The notes beneath the pieces were generated by a model, which ran no database searches, was not told the DNA's origin, and saw nothing but the letters and a program-made list of their open reading frames with translations. From Pontibacter qinzhouensis (GTDB lineage Bacteria; Bacteroidota; Bacteroidia; Cytophagales; Hymenobacteraceae), in NCBI RefSeq assembly GCF_008017455.1, contig NZ_VRTY01000043.1, positions 1 to 47,373 on the forward strand: DNA of 47,373 bases, given 5' to 3'. How positions within the stretch are numbered: position 1 is the first letter of the stretch; every line of letters starts with the position of its first letter. This document shows positions 7,916-15,859 of this stretch, piece after piece. The position numbers and the translations under genes were made by a program.

Positions 7916-9229
7916 GTGAAAGTAAGAACACTCAAAAAAGACAAGGTAAACGTAATCACATTGGGTTGTTCCAAAAACCTGGTTGATTCGGAAGTGCTGA
8001 TGGGGCAGCTGCGCGCCAACGATATGGACGTGGCCCACGAGTCTGACAAAGACGATTCCAATATCATCATCATCAACACCTGCGGCTTTATAGACAATGC
8101 CAAACAGGAATCTATTGATACCATTCTGCGCTATGCCGAAGAAAAAGAGGCTGGCCAGATCGATAAACTGTACGTAACCGGTTGCCTTTCGCAACGCTAC
8201 AAAGATTCGCTGGAAGCAGAGATACCGCAGGTAGATGCCTACTTTGGAACATTGGAAATGCCGCAGCTGCTCAAAAAGCTGGAGGCTGACTACAAGCACG
8301 AACTCATTGGCGAACGCCTGATTACCACACCTTCGCACTTTGCTTATTTTAAAATTGCGGAAGGCTGTAATCGCCCCTGCTCGTTCTGTGCCATTCCGCT
8401 TATGCGTGGCAAGCACGTAGACCGCTCCATCGAGAGCCTGGTGGGTGAGGCAAAGCGACTGGCTAAAATGGGCACCAAAGAACTGATCCTGATTGCACAG
8501 GACCTGACGTATTACGGACTGCAGCACTACGGTGAGCGTAAACTGGCTGACCTGCTCCGGAACCTTTCTGATGTGGAAGGCATTGAGTGGATCAGGATGC
8601 AGTATGCGTACCCGTCGCAGTTCCCGATGGAGGTGTTTGATGTCATGAACGAGCGCGATAACATTTGCAAGTACCTCGACATGCCGTTACAGCACATCTC
8701 CGATAACATGCTGAAGACCATGCGCCGTGGCATCAGCAAGCGCCGCACCATAGAGCTGGTAGATTCTATCCGTCAGCGTGTGCCAGACATTGCCTTACGC
8801 ACAACACTTATAGCCGGGCACCCTGGCGAAACCGATAAAGATTTCCGGGAACTGTACGATTGGGTAGAAGAAACCCGATTCGACCGTTTAGGTATTTTCA
8901 CGTACTCGCACGAAGAAAGCACACACTCTTATTCTTTAGAAGACAACGTGCCGGAAGAAGTAAAGCAGGAACGTGCCGATGCTATAATGGAGCTGCAGCA
9001 GGGCATTTCGGTAGAGCTGAACGAAGAAAAAGTAGGCAAGACCTATAAAGTGCTGTTCGACCGCAAAGAAAGTGGCTACTTTGTTGGCCGCACTCAATTC
9101 GACTCGCCCGAAGTAGATAACGAAGTACTCGTACCTGCCACCGATGCTTATGTACGCGTAGGAGATTTCGCCAACGTAAAAATCACCGACTCTTCAGATT
9201 TTGACTTGTATGGAGAAATTGTTAGCTAG
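7916..9229 (+). CDS. rimO: Ribosomal protein S12 methylthiotransferase RimO
   Basis: A radical-SAM enzyme that methylthiolates the conserved Asp of ribosomal protein S12. It starts at GTG 7916, with an in-frame TAA directly before it, giving MKVRTLKKDKVNVITLGCSK. The N-terminal cluster-binding cysteines are C18, C56 and C90. The radical-SAM motif is GCNRPCSFCAIP (C151, C155, C158), and a TRAM domain occupies roughly the last 65 residues. At 437 aa it has the family's normal length. The stop TAG at 9227 is also the first unit of a TAGATnn heptad array. Confidence 0.95.
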   Translation: MKVRTLKKDKVNVITLGCSKNLVDSEVLMGQLRANDMDVAHESDKDDSNIIIINTCGFIDNAKQESIDTILRYAEEKEAGQIDKLYVTGCLSQRYKDSLEAEIPQVDAYFGTLEMPQLLKKLEADYKHELIGERLITTPSHFAYFKIAEGCNRPCSFCAIPLMRGKHVDRSIESLVGEAKRLAKMGTKELILIAQDLTYYGLQHYGERKLADLLRNLSDVEGIEWIRMQYAYPSQFPMEVFDVMNERDNICKYLDMPLQHISDNMLKTMRRGISKRRTIELVDSIRQRVPDIALRTTLIAGHPGETDKDFRELYDWVEETRFDRLGIFTYSHEESTHSYSLEDNVPEEVKQERADAIMELQQGISVELNEEKVGKTYKVLFDRKESGYFVGRTQFDSPEVDNEVLVPATDAYVRVGDFANVKITDSSDFDLYGEIVS

Positions 9230-9251
9230 ATGCTAGATATTAGATTTTAGA
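9227..9251 (+). repeat. TAGATnn heptad array starting at the rimO stop codon
   Basis: TAGATGC, TAGATAT, TAGATTT and TAGA follow each other without gaps. The first TAG is the rimO stop codon. Because the unit is 7 nt, successive TAGs fall in all three frames. Confidence 0.6.
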
Positions 9252-9285
9252 AAAGCCCTGCAGGTGTAATAGCTTGTAGGGCTTT
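9252..9285. terminator. Bidirectional terminator between rimO and the PH-domain gene
   Basis: AAAGCCCT (9252-9259) pairs with AGGGCTTT (9278-9285), with A- and T-runs on the two sides. It serves the convergent pair. Confidence 0.7.
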
Positions 9286-9357
9286 TTAGTTAGGTAACTA
9301 CTAATTAAGTGGTGGACACCCAATCCTTTGAAATACTGGAGCTGAAGCGGGCAAAAA

Positions 9358-9385
9358 ATCTAATATCTATCATCTAAAATCTACT
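9358..9385 (-). repeat. TAGATnn heptad array starting at the PH-domain gene stop codon
   Basis: On the minus strand four TAGATnn units (TAGATTT, TAGATGA, TAGATAT, TAGATTT) begin at the TAG stop codon of the 9381-9761 gene and run downstream. On the plus strand the same DNA reads as ATCTAAT, ATCTATC, ATCTAAA, ATCTACT. Confidence 0.6.
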
Positions 9386-9761
9386 TAAGAACATACTTGC
9401 TCAGTACTTTATAAGCCTCATTAATATTGTCTCCTTTCCTGAAATCCTGTTTTATGGTTGGTGTAGACTCACCAGTCAACCAGATCTTCAGCTCGGCATC
9501 CATATCCATAATGCCGGCACTCTCTTTCGAAAACATTTTGATACTGGCGTAGGGGATGCTCTGGTAGTCGGTTTTGGAACCGGTAAGGCCCTGCTTGTTT
9601 ACCAGGATAAGCCGTTTGTTTGTAAAAACCAGCATATCGCGAATGAGCTTAAAGGCTTTCTCCAACTGCTCATTGTCCAGTAGAATCGGCTGGAATTCCC
9701 GCTGTAGCTTCTCAATAGACACTTCCGAGGCGTGTCCCATCATGCCGCTTAATAGTCCCAT
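9381..9761 (-). CDS. PH domain-containing protein (bPH type)
   Basis: A 126-residue protein with the features of bacterial pleckstrin-homology domains: RDMLVFTNKRLILVNKQG (residues about 41-58) followed by SIPYASIKMFSKESAG, then a C-terminal helix ending NEAYKVLSKYVLK. In this family the fold is known but the ligand and role mostly are not. There is no signal peptide or membrane segment, so it is probably cytosolic. It converges on rimO and is transcribed alone. The stop codon TAG is the first unit of a heptad repeat. Confidence 0.8.
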   Translation of the reverse strand: MGLLSGMMGHASEVSIEKLQREFQPILLDNEQLEKAFKLIRDMLVFTNKRLILVNKQGLTGSKTDYQSIPYASIKMFSKESAGIMDMDAELKIWLTGESTPTIKQDFRKGDNINEAYKVLSKYVLK

Positions 9762-9856
9762 AGTTTTATCGTGTTTTGTAAGTTTGTTTACGAGTGGCAG
9801 CAGGATTGGGATAAAGCCTTTCTGACCTTCCGGCTTTTATCAAACCATAAAACCTG

Positions 9857-9864
9857 TACATTTG
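9857..9864 (+). promoter_or_regulatory. Putative -7 box of bshC
   Basis: TACATTTG fully matches TAnnTTTG; the -33 region has CTTTTAT. The predicted transcript starts near 9871, which allows either the ATG at 9926 or the one at 9947. Confidence 0.5.
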
Positions 9865-9946
9865 TAGTGACAAATTTTGCAACCCATTTGAGCTGAAGCT
9901 GTAAAACGGAGCAGCAGCCATAAGAATGGCAGACGGACCAACCGAC

Positions 9947-11509
9947 ATGAAGATAACCAAACTGGAGTACGCCGCTACGGGTGCTTTCTCTCAAACTATA
10001 CTAGATTACTTGCATGGTAGCGAGCAGTTACAACCTTTCTACAACCATTATCCTACTATTGAAGCATTTGAGGCGCAGCTACAGGAAAAGAGCTTTGGGC
10101 AGGAGCAACGCCAGACATTGCACCAGGCCCTGCAGGAACAATATACCTCTGTTGCAGCCATTAACCCAAAGGTGCAGCAAAACATAGACCTGCTGCTGGA
10201 GCCGAACACCTACACCATTACCACCGGCCACCAGCTCAATATTTTTACAGGTCCGCTTTACTTCGTGTATAAAATAGTTACGGCCATCAACACCTGTAAA
10301 ACTTTACGGGAAAAATACCCCGATTACAATTTTGTGCCAGTTTATTGGATGGCAACCGAAGACCACGATTTTGCCGAAATCAACTATTTTAACCTGTTCG
10401 GGAAGAAGTATAGCTGGCAGACGGAGCAGCAAGGTGCCGTTGGCCGGTTTACCACTGAAGGTCTGGAGCAATTACTGGAAGAATTACCGGAAGCCTACCC
10501 CGTTTTTGAAGAAGCTTACCGCAGCAGCAAGAACTTAGCCGAGGCCACACGGGTCATTACACATGCGCTCTTCGGTGAGTATGGTTTGGTAAGTATAGAT
10601 GGCGACCACGCTACCTTAAAACAAGCCCTTACACCAGTAATAGAAAAGGAACTGACAGAGCAGCTATCGTATAAACTGGTAACCGAAACAAGTGCACAAC
10701 TGGAGCAACTAGGCTACAAGCCCCAGGTGTTTTCACGTGAAATAAACCTTTTCTATTTGCAGGACGGGCTGCGGGAGCGGATTGTGCAGGAGGAAGGGCA
10801 GTTTAAAGTACTCAACACCGACCTTAGCTTTAGCCGCGAAGAGGTGCTGCAACTGGCAAAGGAGCACCCGGAGCAGTTCAGCCCCAACGTTATTCTGCGG
10901 CCGCTGTACGAGGAACTGATTCTGCCGAACCTGGCTTATATTGGCGGAGGAGCAGAAGTGGTATACTGGTTCCAGCTCAAGAAGCTTTTCGAAGCCTATG
11001 AGGTAGCTTTCCCGGTACTGATGCTGCGCAATTCGGCGCTTTACATTAACAAAGGCAACGCCAACCGCATGCACAAGCTGGGGCTGGCACCAGAAGAACT
11101 TTTCCAGGATTACCAGAGCCTGAAAAAACACCTGTCGGCGCAACTGCACGAAGAGGAAATAAGCCTGGAAGCACAACGCAAAATCGTTGCCGATGCCTTT
11201 GCACAAGTAGAGCAACTGGCCCGGCAGGTAGACCCTACCCTGGTAAAATCGGTGGGAGCAGAGACACAGAAAACGGCAAATGCCCTGCAGCTACTGGAGA
11301 AGAAGATCTCGAAAGCGCGCGATAACAAACATGAACAAACATTTAAGCAACTGGAGAACCTGAAGGAAAAGCTGTTTCCGGGAGGTAGCCTGCAGGAGCG
11401 CCACGACAATCTGCTCAACTACAGCACCAACAACCCCGAGTTTATTAAGGCGCTGGTAGATGCTTTCGATCCGCTTGATTTTACATTTACAATACTGGAA
11501 GAGGTTTGA
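9947..11509 (+). CDS. bshC: Bacillithiol biosynthesis cysteine-adding enzyme BshC
   Basis: The putative cysteine ligase that completes bacillithiol by adding Cys to GlcN-malate. It is 520 aa from the ATG at 9947 (MKITKLEYAATGAFS); a start at 9926 would add seven residues. Conserved blocks are TTGHQLNIFTGPLYF (about residue 92), YWMATEDHDFAEINYF (about 135) and the glycine-rich YIGGGAEVVYWF (about 333). A long helical stretch near the C-terminus (EQTFKQLENLKEKLFPGG) fits the coiled-coil arm of the family. Its TGA overlaps the next gene's ATG (TGATG), suggesting coupled translation with the cyclo-ligase. It implies that bacillithiol is this organism's low-molecular-weight thiol. Confidence 0.94.
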   Translation: MKITKLEYAATGAFSQTILDYLHGSEQLQPFYNHYPTIEAFEAQLQEKSFGQEQRQTLHQALQEQYTSVAAINPKVQQNIDLLLEPNTYTITTGHQLNIFTGPLYFVYKIVTAINTCKTLREKYPDYNFVPVYWMATEDHDFAEINYFNLFGKKYSWQTEQQGAVGRFTTEGLEQLLEELPEAYPVFEEAYRSSKNLAEATRVITHALFGEYGLVSIDGDHATLKQALTPVIEKELTEQLSYKLVTETSAQLEQLGYKPQVFSREINLFYLQDGLRERIVQEEGQFKVLNTDLSFSREEVLQLAKEHPEQFSPNVILRPLYEELILPNLAYIGGGAEVVYWFQLKKLFEAYEVAFPVLMLRNSALYINKGNANRMHKLGLAPEELFQDYQSLKKHLSAQLHEEEISLEAQRKIVADAFAQVEQLARQVDPTLVKSVGAETQKTANALQLLEKKISKARDNKHEQTFKQLENLKEKLFPGGSLQERHDNLLNYSTNNPEFIKALVDAFDPLDFTFTILEEV

Positions 11510-12090
11510 TGCAAAAGGAGACACTTCGGAAGCAGATGCTGAAGCTGCGCAGGGCTCTGCCACCCGAGGAGGTGCAGCGGCGTAGCCAGCGCATTGCCGA
11601 CATGTTTTTTGAGCAGTTTCCGCTACAGGCCGGACAAACCGTGCATGTGTTTCTGCCTATCCTGAAGAACAACGAAGTGAACACCTGGCTCATTATACAG
11701 CGCCTGCGCCAGCAGCACCCTGCGGTGCGGGTGGTAGTGCCCATAACCGATGTGCTCCAGAACACGCTCACGCACCACCACCTGACCCATGAAGCGGTAC
11801 TGATCGAGAACGCCTGGGGCATACCTGAGCCGCAAAATGCGCAGCACGTGCAGGCACAGGAGGTAGATATGGTGTTGCTGCCACTCCTGGCTTTCGACAA
11901 GTCGGGGCACCGGGTTGGCTACGGCAAAGGCTTCTACGACCGCTTTCTGGCCGATTGCCGCCCCGATGTGCTAAAGATCGGCCTGTCGCTGGAGCCACCC
12001 GTGGAGCAGATCGCTGATCCGAACCCTTTCGATGTGCAACTAAATGCAGTGGTGATGCCTGACCAGGTATGGCGCAATTCCGCTACCTGA
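11509..12090 (+). CDS. 5-formyltetrahydrofolate cyclo-ligase
   Basis: An ATP-dependent enzyme converting 5-formyl-THF to 5,10-methenyl-THF in one-carbon metabolism. It is 193 aa. The family signature is visible as DKSGHRVGYGKGFYDRFL near residue 130, and the N-terminal basic helix ETLRKQMLKLRRAL is typical. The ATG at 11509 shares a base with the bshC stop; a TTG three bases earlier is also possible. It is the last gene of the bshC unit and is followed 13 nt later by a palindromic element and then by a long perfect terminator hairpin. Confidence 0.92.
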   Translation: MQKETLRKQMLKLRRALPPEEVQRRSQRIADMFFEQFPLQAGQTVHVFLPILKNNEVNTWLIIQRLRQQHPAVRVVVPITDVLQNTLTHHHLTHEAVLIENAWGIPEPQNAQHVQAQEVDMVLLPLLAFDKSGHRVGYGKGFYDRFLADCRPDVLKIGLSLEPPVEQIADPNPFDVQLNAVVMPDQVWRNSAT

Positions 12091-12103
12091 AACCCTTCAG
12101 CTA

Positions 12104-12183
12104 CCCTTGACTAAAAACAGCGCAAAAGCCTTCGGAAGGGTGTTTTCATTAGAATAATTTGCTTGTTAGTTGCTAATTGTTAA
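12104..12183 (+). repeat. Dispersed palindromic element, copy C, with heptads
   Basis: CCCTTGA (12104-12110), a spacer, GCCTTCGGAAGG, GTGTTTT, then CATTAGAATAATTTG. This is one of the best matches to the consensus. Three perfect heptamers follow at once, TTGTTAG, TTGCTAA and TTGTTAA (12163-12183). They are the reverse-complement register of the CAAnnAn arrays at copies A and D. It starts 13 nt after the cyclo-ligase stop. Confidence 0.65.
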
Positions 12184-12242
12184 ATAGTTAAATTTTGAGT
12201 GAGTGTATGAAATGAGGAATTGATCGACTTTTAACTAATCAA

Positions 12243-12302
12243 CTGTCTGTTAAATAAAAAGGCCTGCCGAGTTATCGGCAGGCCTTTTTATTTAACAGAC
12301 AG
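12243..12302. terminator. Bidirectional terminator, 28-bp perfect stem
   Basis: The 28 bases 12243-12270 are perfectly complementary to 12275-12302 around the tetraloop GTTA. The stem centre is GGCCTGCCGA, flanked by A5/T5 and then a further 12 perfectly paired bases. It sits between the convergent cyclo-ligase (plus) and the 98-aa gene (minus). Confidence 0.85.
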
Positions 12303-12306
12303 TGGG

Positions 12307-12603
12307 TTACCCTTTGTACACGATTTTGAATTTCTTCAGCTCGTTTACAGGCCCAAATTCAGATTTTTCGATAATGCGGCCTCTCTTTTTCAGGTGCACC
12401 TCCATCGGGGCCATGGTTTTAGTCAGGTCGGAGTTAACCACTTTCACATAAAATTTGCGGGCATCTTCCGAAGCTCCTTTTTCAAACTTGTGCTTCGATT
12501 GGTTTCCGTTAATCGGGTGACCCGGAATAACATGATAGTTGGTGCACACTACCTCATAAGTAGGCAGGAAAGGTTTCATCACTTTCTTGAGTAATTTTTT
12601 CAT
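12307..12603 (-). CDS. Hypothetical basic protein
   Basis: A 98-residue, Lys-rich protein with no signal peptide or membrane helix, starting MKKLLKKVMKPFLPTYEVV and ending NELKKFKIVYKG. I do not recognise a family. The middle (FYVKVVNSDLTKTMAPMEVH) looks like beta strands, and the whole may be one small beta-rich domain (inference). Its ATG is preceded by a 260-bp gap in which no gene is seen, and the strong shared terminator lies four bases after its stop. Confidence 0.6.
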   Translation of the reverse strand: MKKLLKKVMKPFLPTYEVVCTNYHVIPGHPINGNQSKHKFEKGASEDARKFYVKVVNSDLTKTMAPMEVHLKKRGRIIEKSEFGPVNELKKFKIVYKG

Positions 12604-12864
12604 CTATAGTTGGGTTGTTTTCAAAGCATATGGAAATCCTAATATACTGGTTTGATCTTAATAAGACGCAATTTGTAAATCTTTTTTATTATCAAAAAGC
12701 AGAGGATTTATAAATGTATGCAGCCTGTGTTAATGCAAGGCATGTTTGGCTTTAAAGCACAAAAATAGCAGGAAAGTTCATTTTTCGGTAGTGAAAAGCA
12801 AAAGCCTTGCAGTTATTTTTCTAAATCAGAATAGTGCCTGAAAGTGCTAAAGTCGAATCCTGTT

Positions 12865-13311
12865 TTATGTGGGCTGATGCTGCTTTAGTAATTCATCGAG
12901 CATAGCTTTAAGCGCAAGCGCTTTATCGAGAGGAAGGGCTGCCGTGGCGGCTAGCTGAGCAGGAATAGCTGCTGCTTTGGCCTTCAGACTAGTGCCTTGC
13001 GGAGTAAGAAAGAGCTGCACCTGGCGCTCGTCGGAGGTGGAGCGGCGGCGCTGCAACAGGCCCTGCTGCTCCAGCCGCTTGAGCAAAGGAGTGAGGGTGT
13101 TGCTGTGGAGGTGCAGTTTTTCGCCGATCTGGTTTACGCTCAGGCCATCATGCTCCCACAGTACCAACAGCACGAGGTACTGCGGATATGTCAGGTTCAG
13201 GGCATCGAGCAGGGGCTGGTAAAGCCGGGTTACCAGGCGGGAGGCAGCATAAAGCGGAAAGCAAATCTGGTTCTCCAGCTTTAGCTGCTCATAGTTTTCT
13301 GCAGTATCCAT
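12865..13311 (-). CDS. MarR family regulator, OhrR-like
   Basis: 148 aa with the MarR winged-helix core: LTYPQYLVLLVLWEHDGLSV, then the recognition region IGEKLHLHSNTLTPLLKRLE, then the wing RRRSTSDERQVQLFLTPQG. Cys17 in ENQICFPLYAASR is at the position of the peroxide-sensing Cys of OhrR, and the preceding motif is the same. It therefore probably senses organic peroxides by oxidation of that Cys (inference from family). Its ATG overlaps the glutathione peroxidase stop (TAATG), so it is co-transcribed with, and likely regulates, that gene. Being second in the operon suggests autoregulation. Confidence 0.88.
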   Translation of the reverse strand: MDTAENYEQLKLENQICFPLYAASRLVTRLYQPLLDALNLTYPQYLVLLVLWEHDGLSVNQIGEKLHLHSNTLTPLLKRLEQQGLLQRRRSTSDERQVQLFLTPQGTSLKAKAAAIPAQLAATAALPLDKALALKAMLDELLKQHQPT

Positions 13312-13802
13312 TATTTCTTTTTCGCGAGCAACTGCTGCACGTAGGGTTCTATTTTTTCGGGTTTGGTAATGGGAGCAAAGCGTTTAACGGGTTTGCCGTT
13401 GGCATCAATCAGGAATTTAGTGAAGTTCCACTTAATCCGGCTGCCAAACAGCCCGCCCAGGTTCGATTTCAGGTAATTGAACACCGGGTGCGTATTTTTC
13501 CCGTTTACTTCTACCTTGTCGAACATCGGAAAGCTCACGCCATAGTTAATAAGGCAACCTTCTTCAATTTCTTTCTGTCCGCCGGGCTCCTGGTTGCCGA
13601 ACTGGTTGCACGGAAAACCCAGAATAACCAGGCCATCGTCTTTGTATTTTTTGTAAAGTGCCTCCAGGCCTTCGTATTGCGGGGTAAGGCCGCACTGGCT
13701 CGCAGTGTTCACCACCATCACTACCTTGCCTTTAAACTGGTCCATCGGCACATCTTTGCCCTGAAGCGTCTTCGCCTCCAGCTGATAAAAATTGTCTTCC
13801 AT
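13311..13802 (-). CDS. Glutathione peroxidase family (thiol peroxidase)
   Basis: 163 aa from the ATG at 13802 (MEDNFYQLEAKTL); the frame opens 60 bases earlier with a poorly conserved basic stretch. The peroxidatic Cys is C37 in NTASQCGLTPQY, and the rest of the catalytic set is Q71 in FGNQEPGG, then W125 and N126 in KWNFTKFL. C83 lies 46 residues after C37, the spacing of the resolving Cys in thioredoxin-dependent members. So the reductant is probably thioredoxin, not glutathione, in an organism that appears to make bacillithiol. It forms an operon with the OhrR-like regulator. Confidence 0.92.
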   Translation of the reverse strand: MEDNFYQLEAKTLQGKDVPMDQFKGKVVMVVNTASQCGLTPQYEGLEALYKKYKDDGLVILGFPCNQFGNQEPGGQKEIEEGCLINYGVSFPMFDKVEVNGKNTHPVFNYLKSNLGGLFGSRIKWNFTKFLIDANGKPVKRFAPITKPEKIEPYVQQLLAKKK

Positions 13803-13962
13803 AATAAATCGCTTAAGATTATGTCGCATACGATTTAAATGTCTGAAAAGTTTCCTCAGCATCCAAATGCTCAGATGCCAAAAGTTTTTACATCAAGATT
13901 AAAAGATAATAGTTGATGATGTAATTACTCTGGGTTTCAATAATGACCACCTAGCCATTTAA

Positions 13963-14046
13963 CAAGCAGCAGCTAACAATCAACAACCAAATTATTAGAA
14001 TGAAAACTGCCTTCAGAAGGTTTTTGCTTTCTTTTTAGTCAAGGGT
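13963..14046 (-). repeat. Dispersed palindromic element, copy D, with CAAnnAn heptads
   Basis: On the minus strand: ACCCTTGA, spacer, CCTTCTGAAGG, then CAGTTTTCATTCTAATAATTT. Four in-phase heptamers precede it on the plus strand (CAAGCAG, CAGCTAA, CAATCAA, CAACCAA at 13963-13990). The element begins 68 nt after the mgsA stop in the same orientation. Confidence 0.65.
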
Positions 14047-14114
14047 GGTTCGAGGGGTTCAGGCGGCAGGAGGTGCAAGAGCCGGCCAGTTGGGTTAACT
14101 AGCCGGCTAATGGC

Positions 14115-14498
14115 TTAATGAGCCGGAGAGTTTTCGCCGCGCTCCAGCACAATAAAGTTAGCAGAGGCACGGTTCAGCGCAATCGGAATATTGTTGAGCA
14201 CTGCCGTGCGGATAAGCGTCTGGATATCGTGTTCGTGGCCGTGTGGTGTTTCGGCATCGATAAAGAAAATGATTTTGCTTATTTCGCCTTGCAGGATTTT
14301 GGCTGCCAGCAAAATATCGCCGCCACTTGGGCCATGGCCGAACGGCTTAATGTTCATGTCGAGCAGGTCGTTTATGAGCGCTGAGGTGTTGGTAGTACCT
14401 ACCAGGTCGTAGTGGCGGAGTACTTCCTGGTTTTCTTTTACCCAGTTGAGCAGGTCCGTTTTTTTATTATTATGGGCAATCAGAGCAATTGTGTTCAT
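14115..14498 (-). CDS. mgsA: Methylglyoxal synthase
   Basis: Converts dihydroxyacetone phosphate to methylglyoxal and phosphate, a bypass of lower glycolysis. It is 127 aa from the ATG at 14498 (MNTIALIAHNNKK); the frame could start five residues earlier. Catalytic residues line up with E. coli MgsA: H9, D61 in HGPSGGDILLAAKI, H88 and D91 in PHGHEHDIQTLIR. The C-terminal block IPIALNRASANFIV is typical. It is slightly shorter than the enterobacterial enzyme. It is transcribed alone and followed by a palindromic element. Confidence 0.93.
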   Translation of the reverse strand: MNTIALIAHNNKKTDLLNWVKENQEVLRHYDLVGTTNTSALINDLLDMNIKPFGHGPSGGDILLAAKILQGEISKIIFFIDAETPHGHEHDIQTLIRTAVLNNIPIALNRASANFIVLERGENSPAH

Positions 14499-14610
14499 AA
14501 GAAATGATGTCATTAAGCGTTGTTTGCCTGGGTAAGATAATAATTCCTGCCGGTTTTCTGACTTTTAAGGCCTTTAATTATTCGCTTTAAAAGGTAAGCG
14601 GCAGGTTTTA

Positions 14611-15291
14611 CTAAACAGCAACAGGTTTCAGGCCGCGTGTCATTTCGCGTTTGCCGGGAGGGCCAGGCAAGGCTTCTATGGTAAAGCCAGCTGCTTTTAA
14701 GGCACGTTTAAAAGAACCTTTGGCGCAGTAAGTCACCAGCACGCCACCCGGACGCGTAGCCTCAAACAGCTTTCGGAACATCTCTTCCGTCCAGAGTTCA
14801 GGCTGCTTTTCGGGCGCGAAGGCATCGAAATACACAATGTCGTAATACGCTGCCGGCGGGCAGAACTCCTCCAGCGTTTCGTGTATTTTCTGGAGCGTGA
14901 AGTATGGAATAATCTCCAGCGGCTCATTCCAGTTGCCCTGGTGCATCTGCTCAAAGTAGTCTAAGAGTTCGGGGTTCAGAATAAAGTTCCTAAACTGAAG
15001 TTGCTCTACCACCTCCTGCGAAAGCGGGTATTTTTCGAGGGTATCGTACTGCACAAAGGCTTTTTTTGCCAGTGCGTAAGGGAAGGTTAAAATGGCGTTG
15101 AGGCCGGTTCCAAAACCTACTTCCAGTATTTTAAGGTCTTTTTTCTGCTCCAGAATATACTCTAGTCCATGCTTTATAAAAACATGTTGCGACTCCTGTA
15201 ATGCCCCGTGTACCGAATGGTAATGCTCATTCAGTGTGGGTACATACAAGGTGTTGGAGCCATCTTTCGTCTGCCTGATTTCGAGCTGCAT
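14611..15291 (-). CDS. mnmD: tRNA (mnm5s2U34)-methyltransferase MnmD
   Basis: The stand-alone counterpart of the MnmC N-terminal domain: it methylates nm5s2U34 to mnm5s2U34 in the wobble position of certain tRNAs using SAM. It is 226 aa. The SAM-binding motif I is KILEVGFGTGLNA (about residues 53-65). Downstream motifs are YYDIVYFDAFAPEKQPELW and GGVLVTYCAKGSFKRAL. No FAD oxidoreductase domain follows, which is usual in Bacteroidota and Firmicutes. It is divergent from the thioesterase gene. Confidence 0.9.
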   Translation of the reverse strand: MQLEIRQTKDGSNTLYVPTLNEHYHSVHGALQESQHVFIKHGLEYILEQKKDLKILEVGFGTGLNAILTFPYALAKKAFVQYDTLEKYPLSQEVVEQLQFRNFILNPELLDYFEQMHQGNWNEPLEIIPYFTLQKIHETLEEFCPPAAYYDIVYFDAFAPEKQPELWTEEMFRKLFEATRPGGVLVTYCAKGSFKRALKAAGFTIEALPGPPGKREMTRGLKPVAV

Positions 15292-15409
15292 CTTTTTTGT
15301 GTTACTTTACAAATGTAAGCAATATTGCGCTATCCGTATCTTGTTTTATAAGTGTTTATGCGTGCTTTTGCAGTCATTACATACTTTAACTAAGCCATAC
15401 TTTAGCTTT

Positions 15410-15838
15410 ATGCCCCGAATAAAAGTAGCTATACCCGCTCATTCTGCTTTCGAAGCACAACTCCCCATACGTATTACAGACCTCAACTATGGTAGCCACC
15501 TGGGCAACGACAGGCTGCTTTCGGTGCTGCACGAGGCACGTGTGCAACTGCTCAGCCACTTTGGCTACAGCGAGCTAGATATGGCCGGTTCGAGTTTGAT
15601 TATGGCCGATGTAGCCATCGAGTACAAAGGCGAAGGCTTTTATGGCGATGTGCTCACCATTAAAATGGCCATAACCGATCTGCACAAATACGGCTTCGAC
15701 ATAACCTACCATGTGGTGAACCAGCACGACAAAGAAATTGCGCGGGCCAAAACCGGCATGCTTTGCTTTAACTACACCACCCGCAAGCTAGCCACAGTGC
15801 CAGAAGAAGTTAAAATTAAATTTGAAACTAATGCCTGA
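15410..15838 (+). CDS. Hotdog-fold acyl-CoA thioesterase
   Basis: 142 aa from the ATG at 15410 (MPRIKVAIPAHSAF); the longer open frame upstream overlaps the mnmD start and is unconserved. IRITDLNYGSHLGNDRLLSVLHEAR resembles the active-site region of 4HBT/YbgC-type thioesterases (Asp-x-Asn-x-x-x-H with N/D in the helix). VAIEYKGEGFYGDVLTI and a C-terminal KTGMLCFNYTTRK complete the hotdog sheet. The substrate is unknown. It lies 21 bp upstream of rlmN and is probably co-transcribed. Confidence 0.85.
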   Translation: MPRIKVAIPAHSAFEAQLPIRITDLNYGSHLGNDRLLSVLHEARVQLLSHFGYSELDMAGSSLIMADVAIEYKGEGFYGDVLTIKMAITDLHKYGFDITYHVVNQHDKEIARAKTGMLCFNYTTRKLATVPEEVKIKFETNA

Positions 15839-15859
15839 GTAATTTTGTAATTTTGTGGT

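Noticed and set aside
15840..15855. Two tandem TAATTTTG strings before rlmN as a promoter.
   Set aside because: The predicted transcription start would fall at or after the ATG; with a 21-bp gap to the thioesterase gene, co-transcription is simpler.
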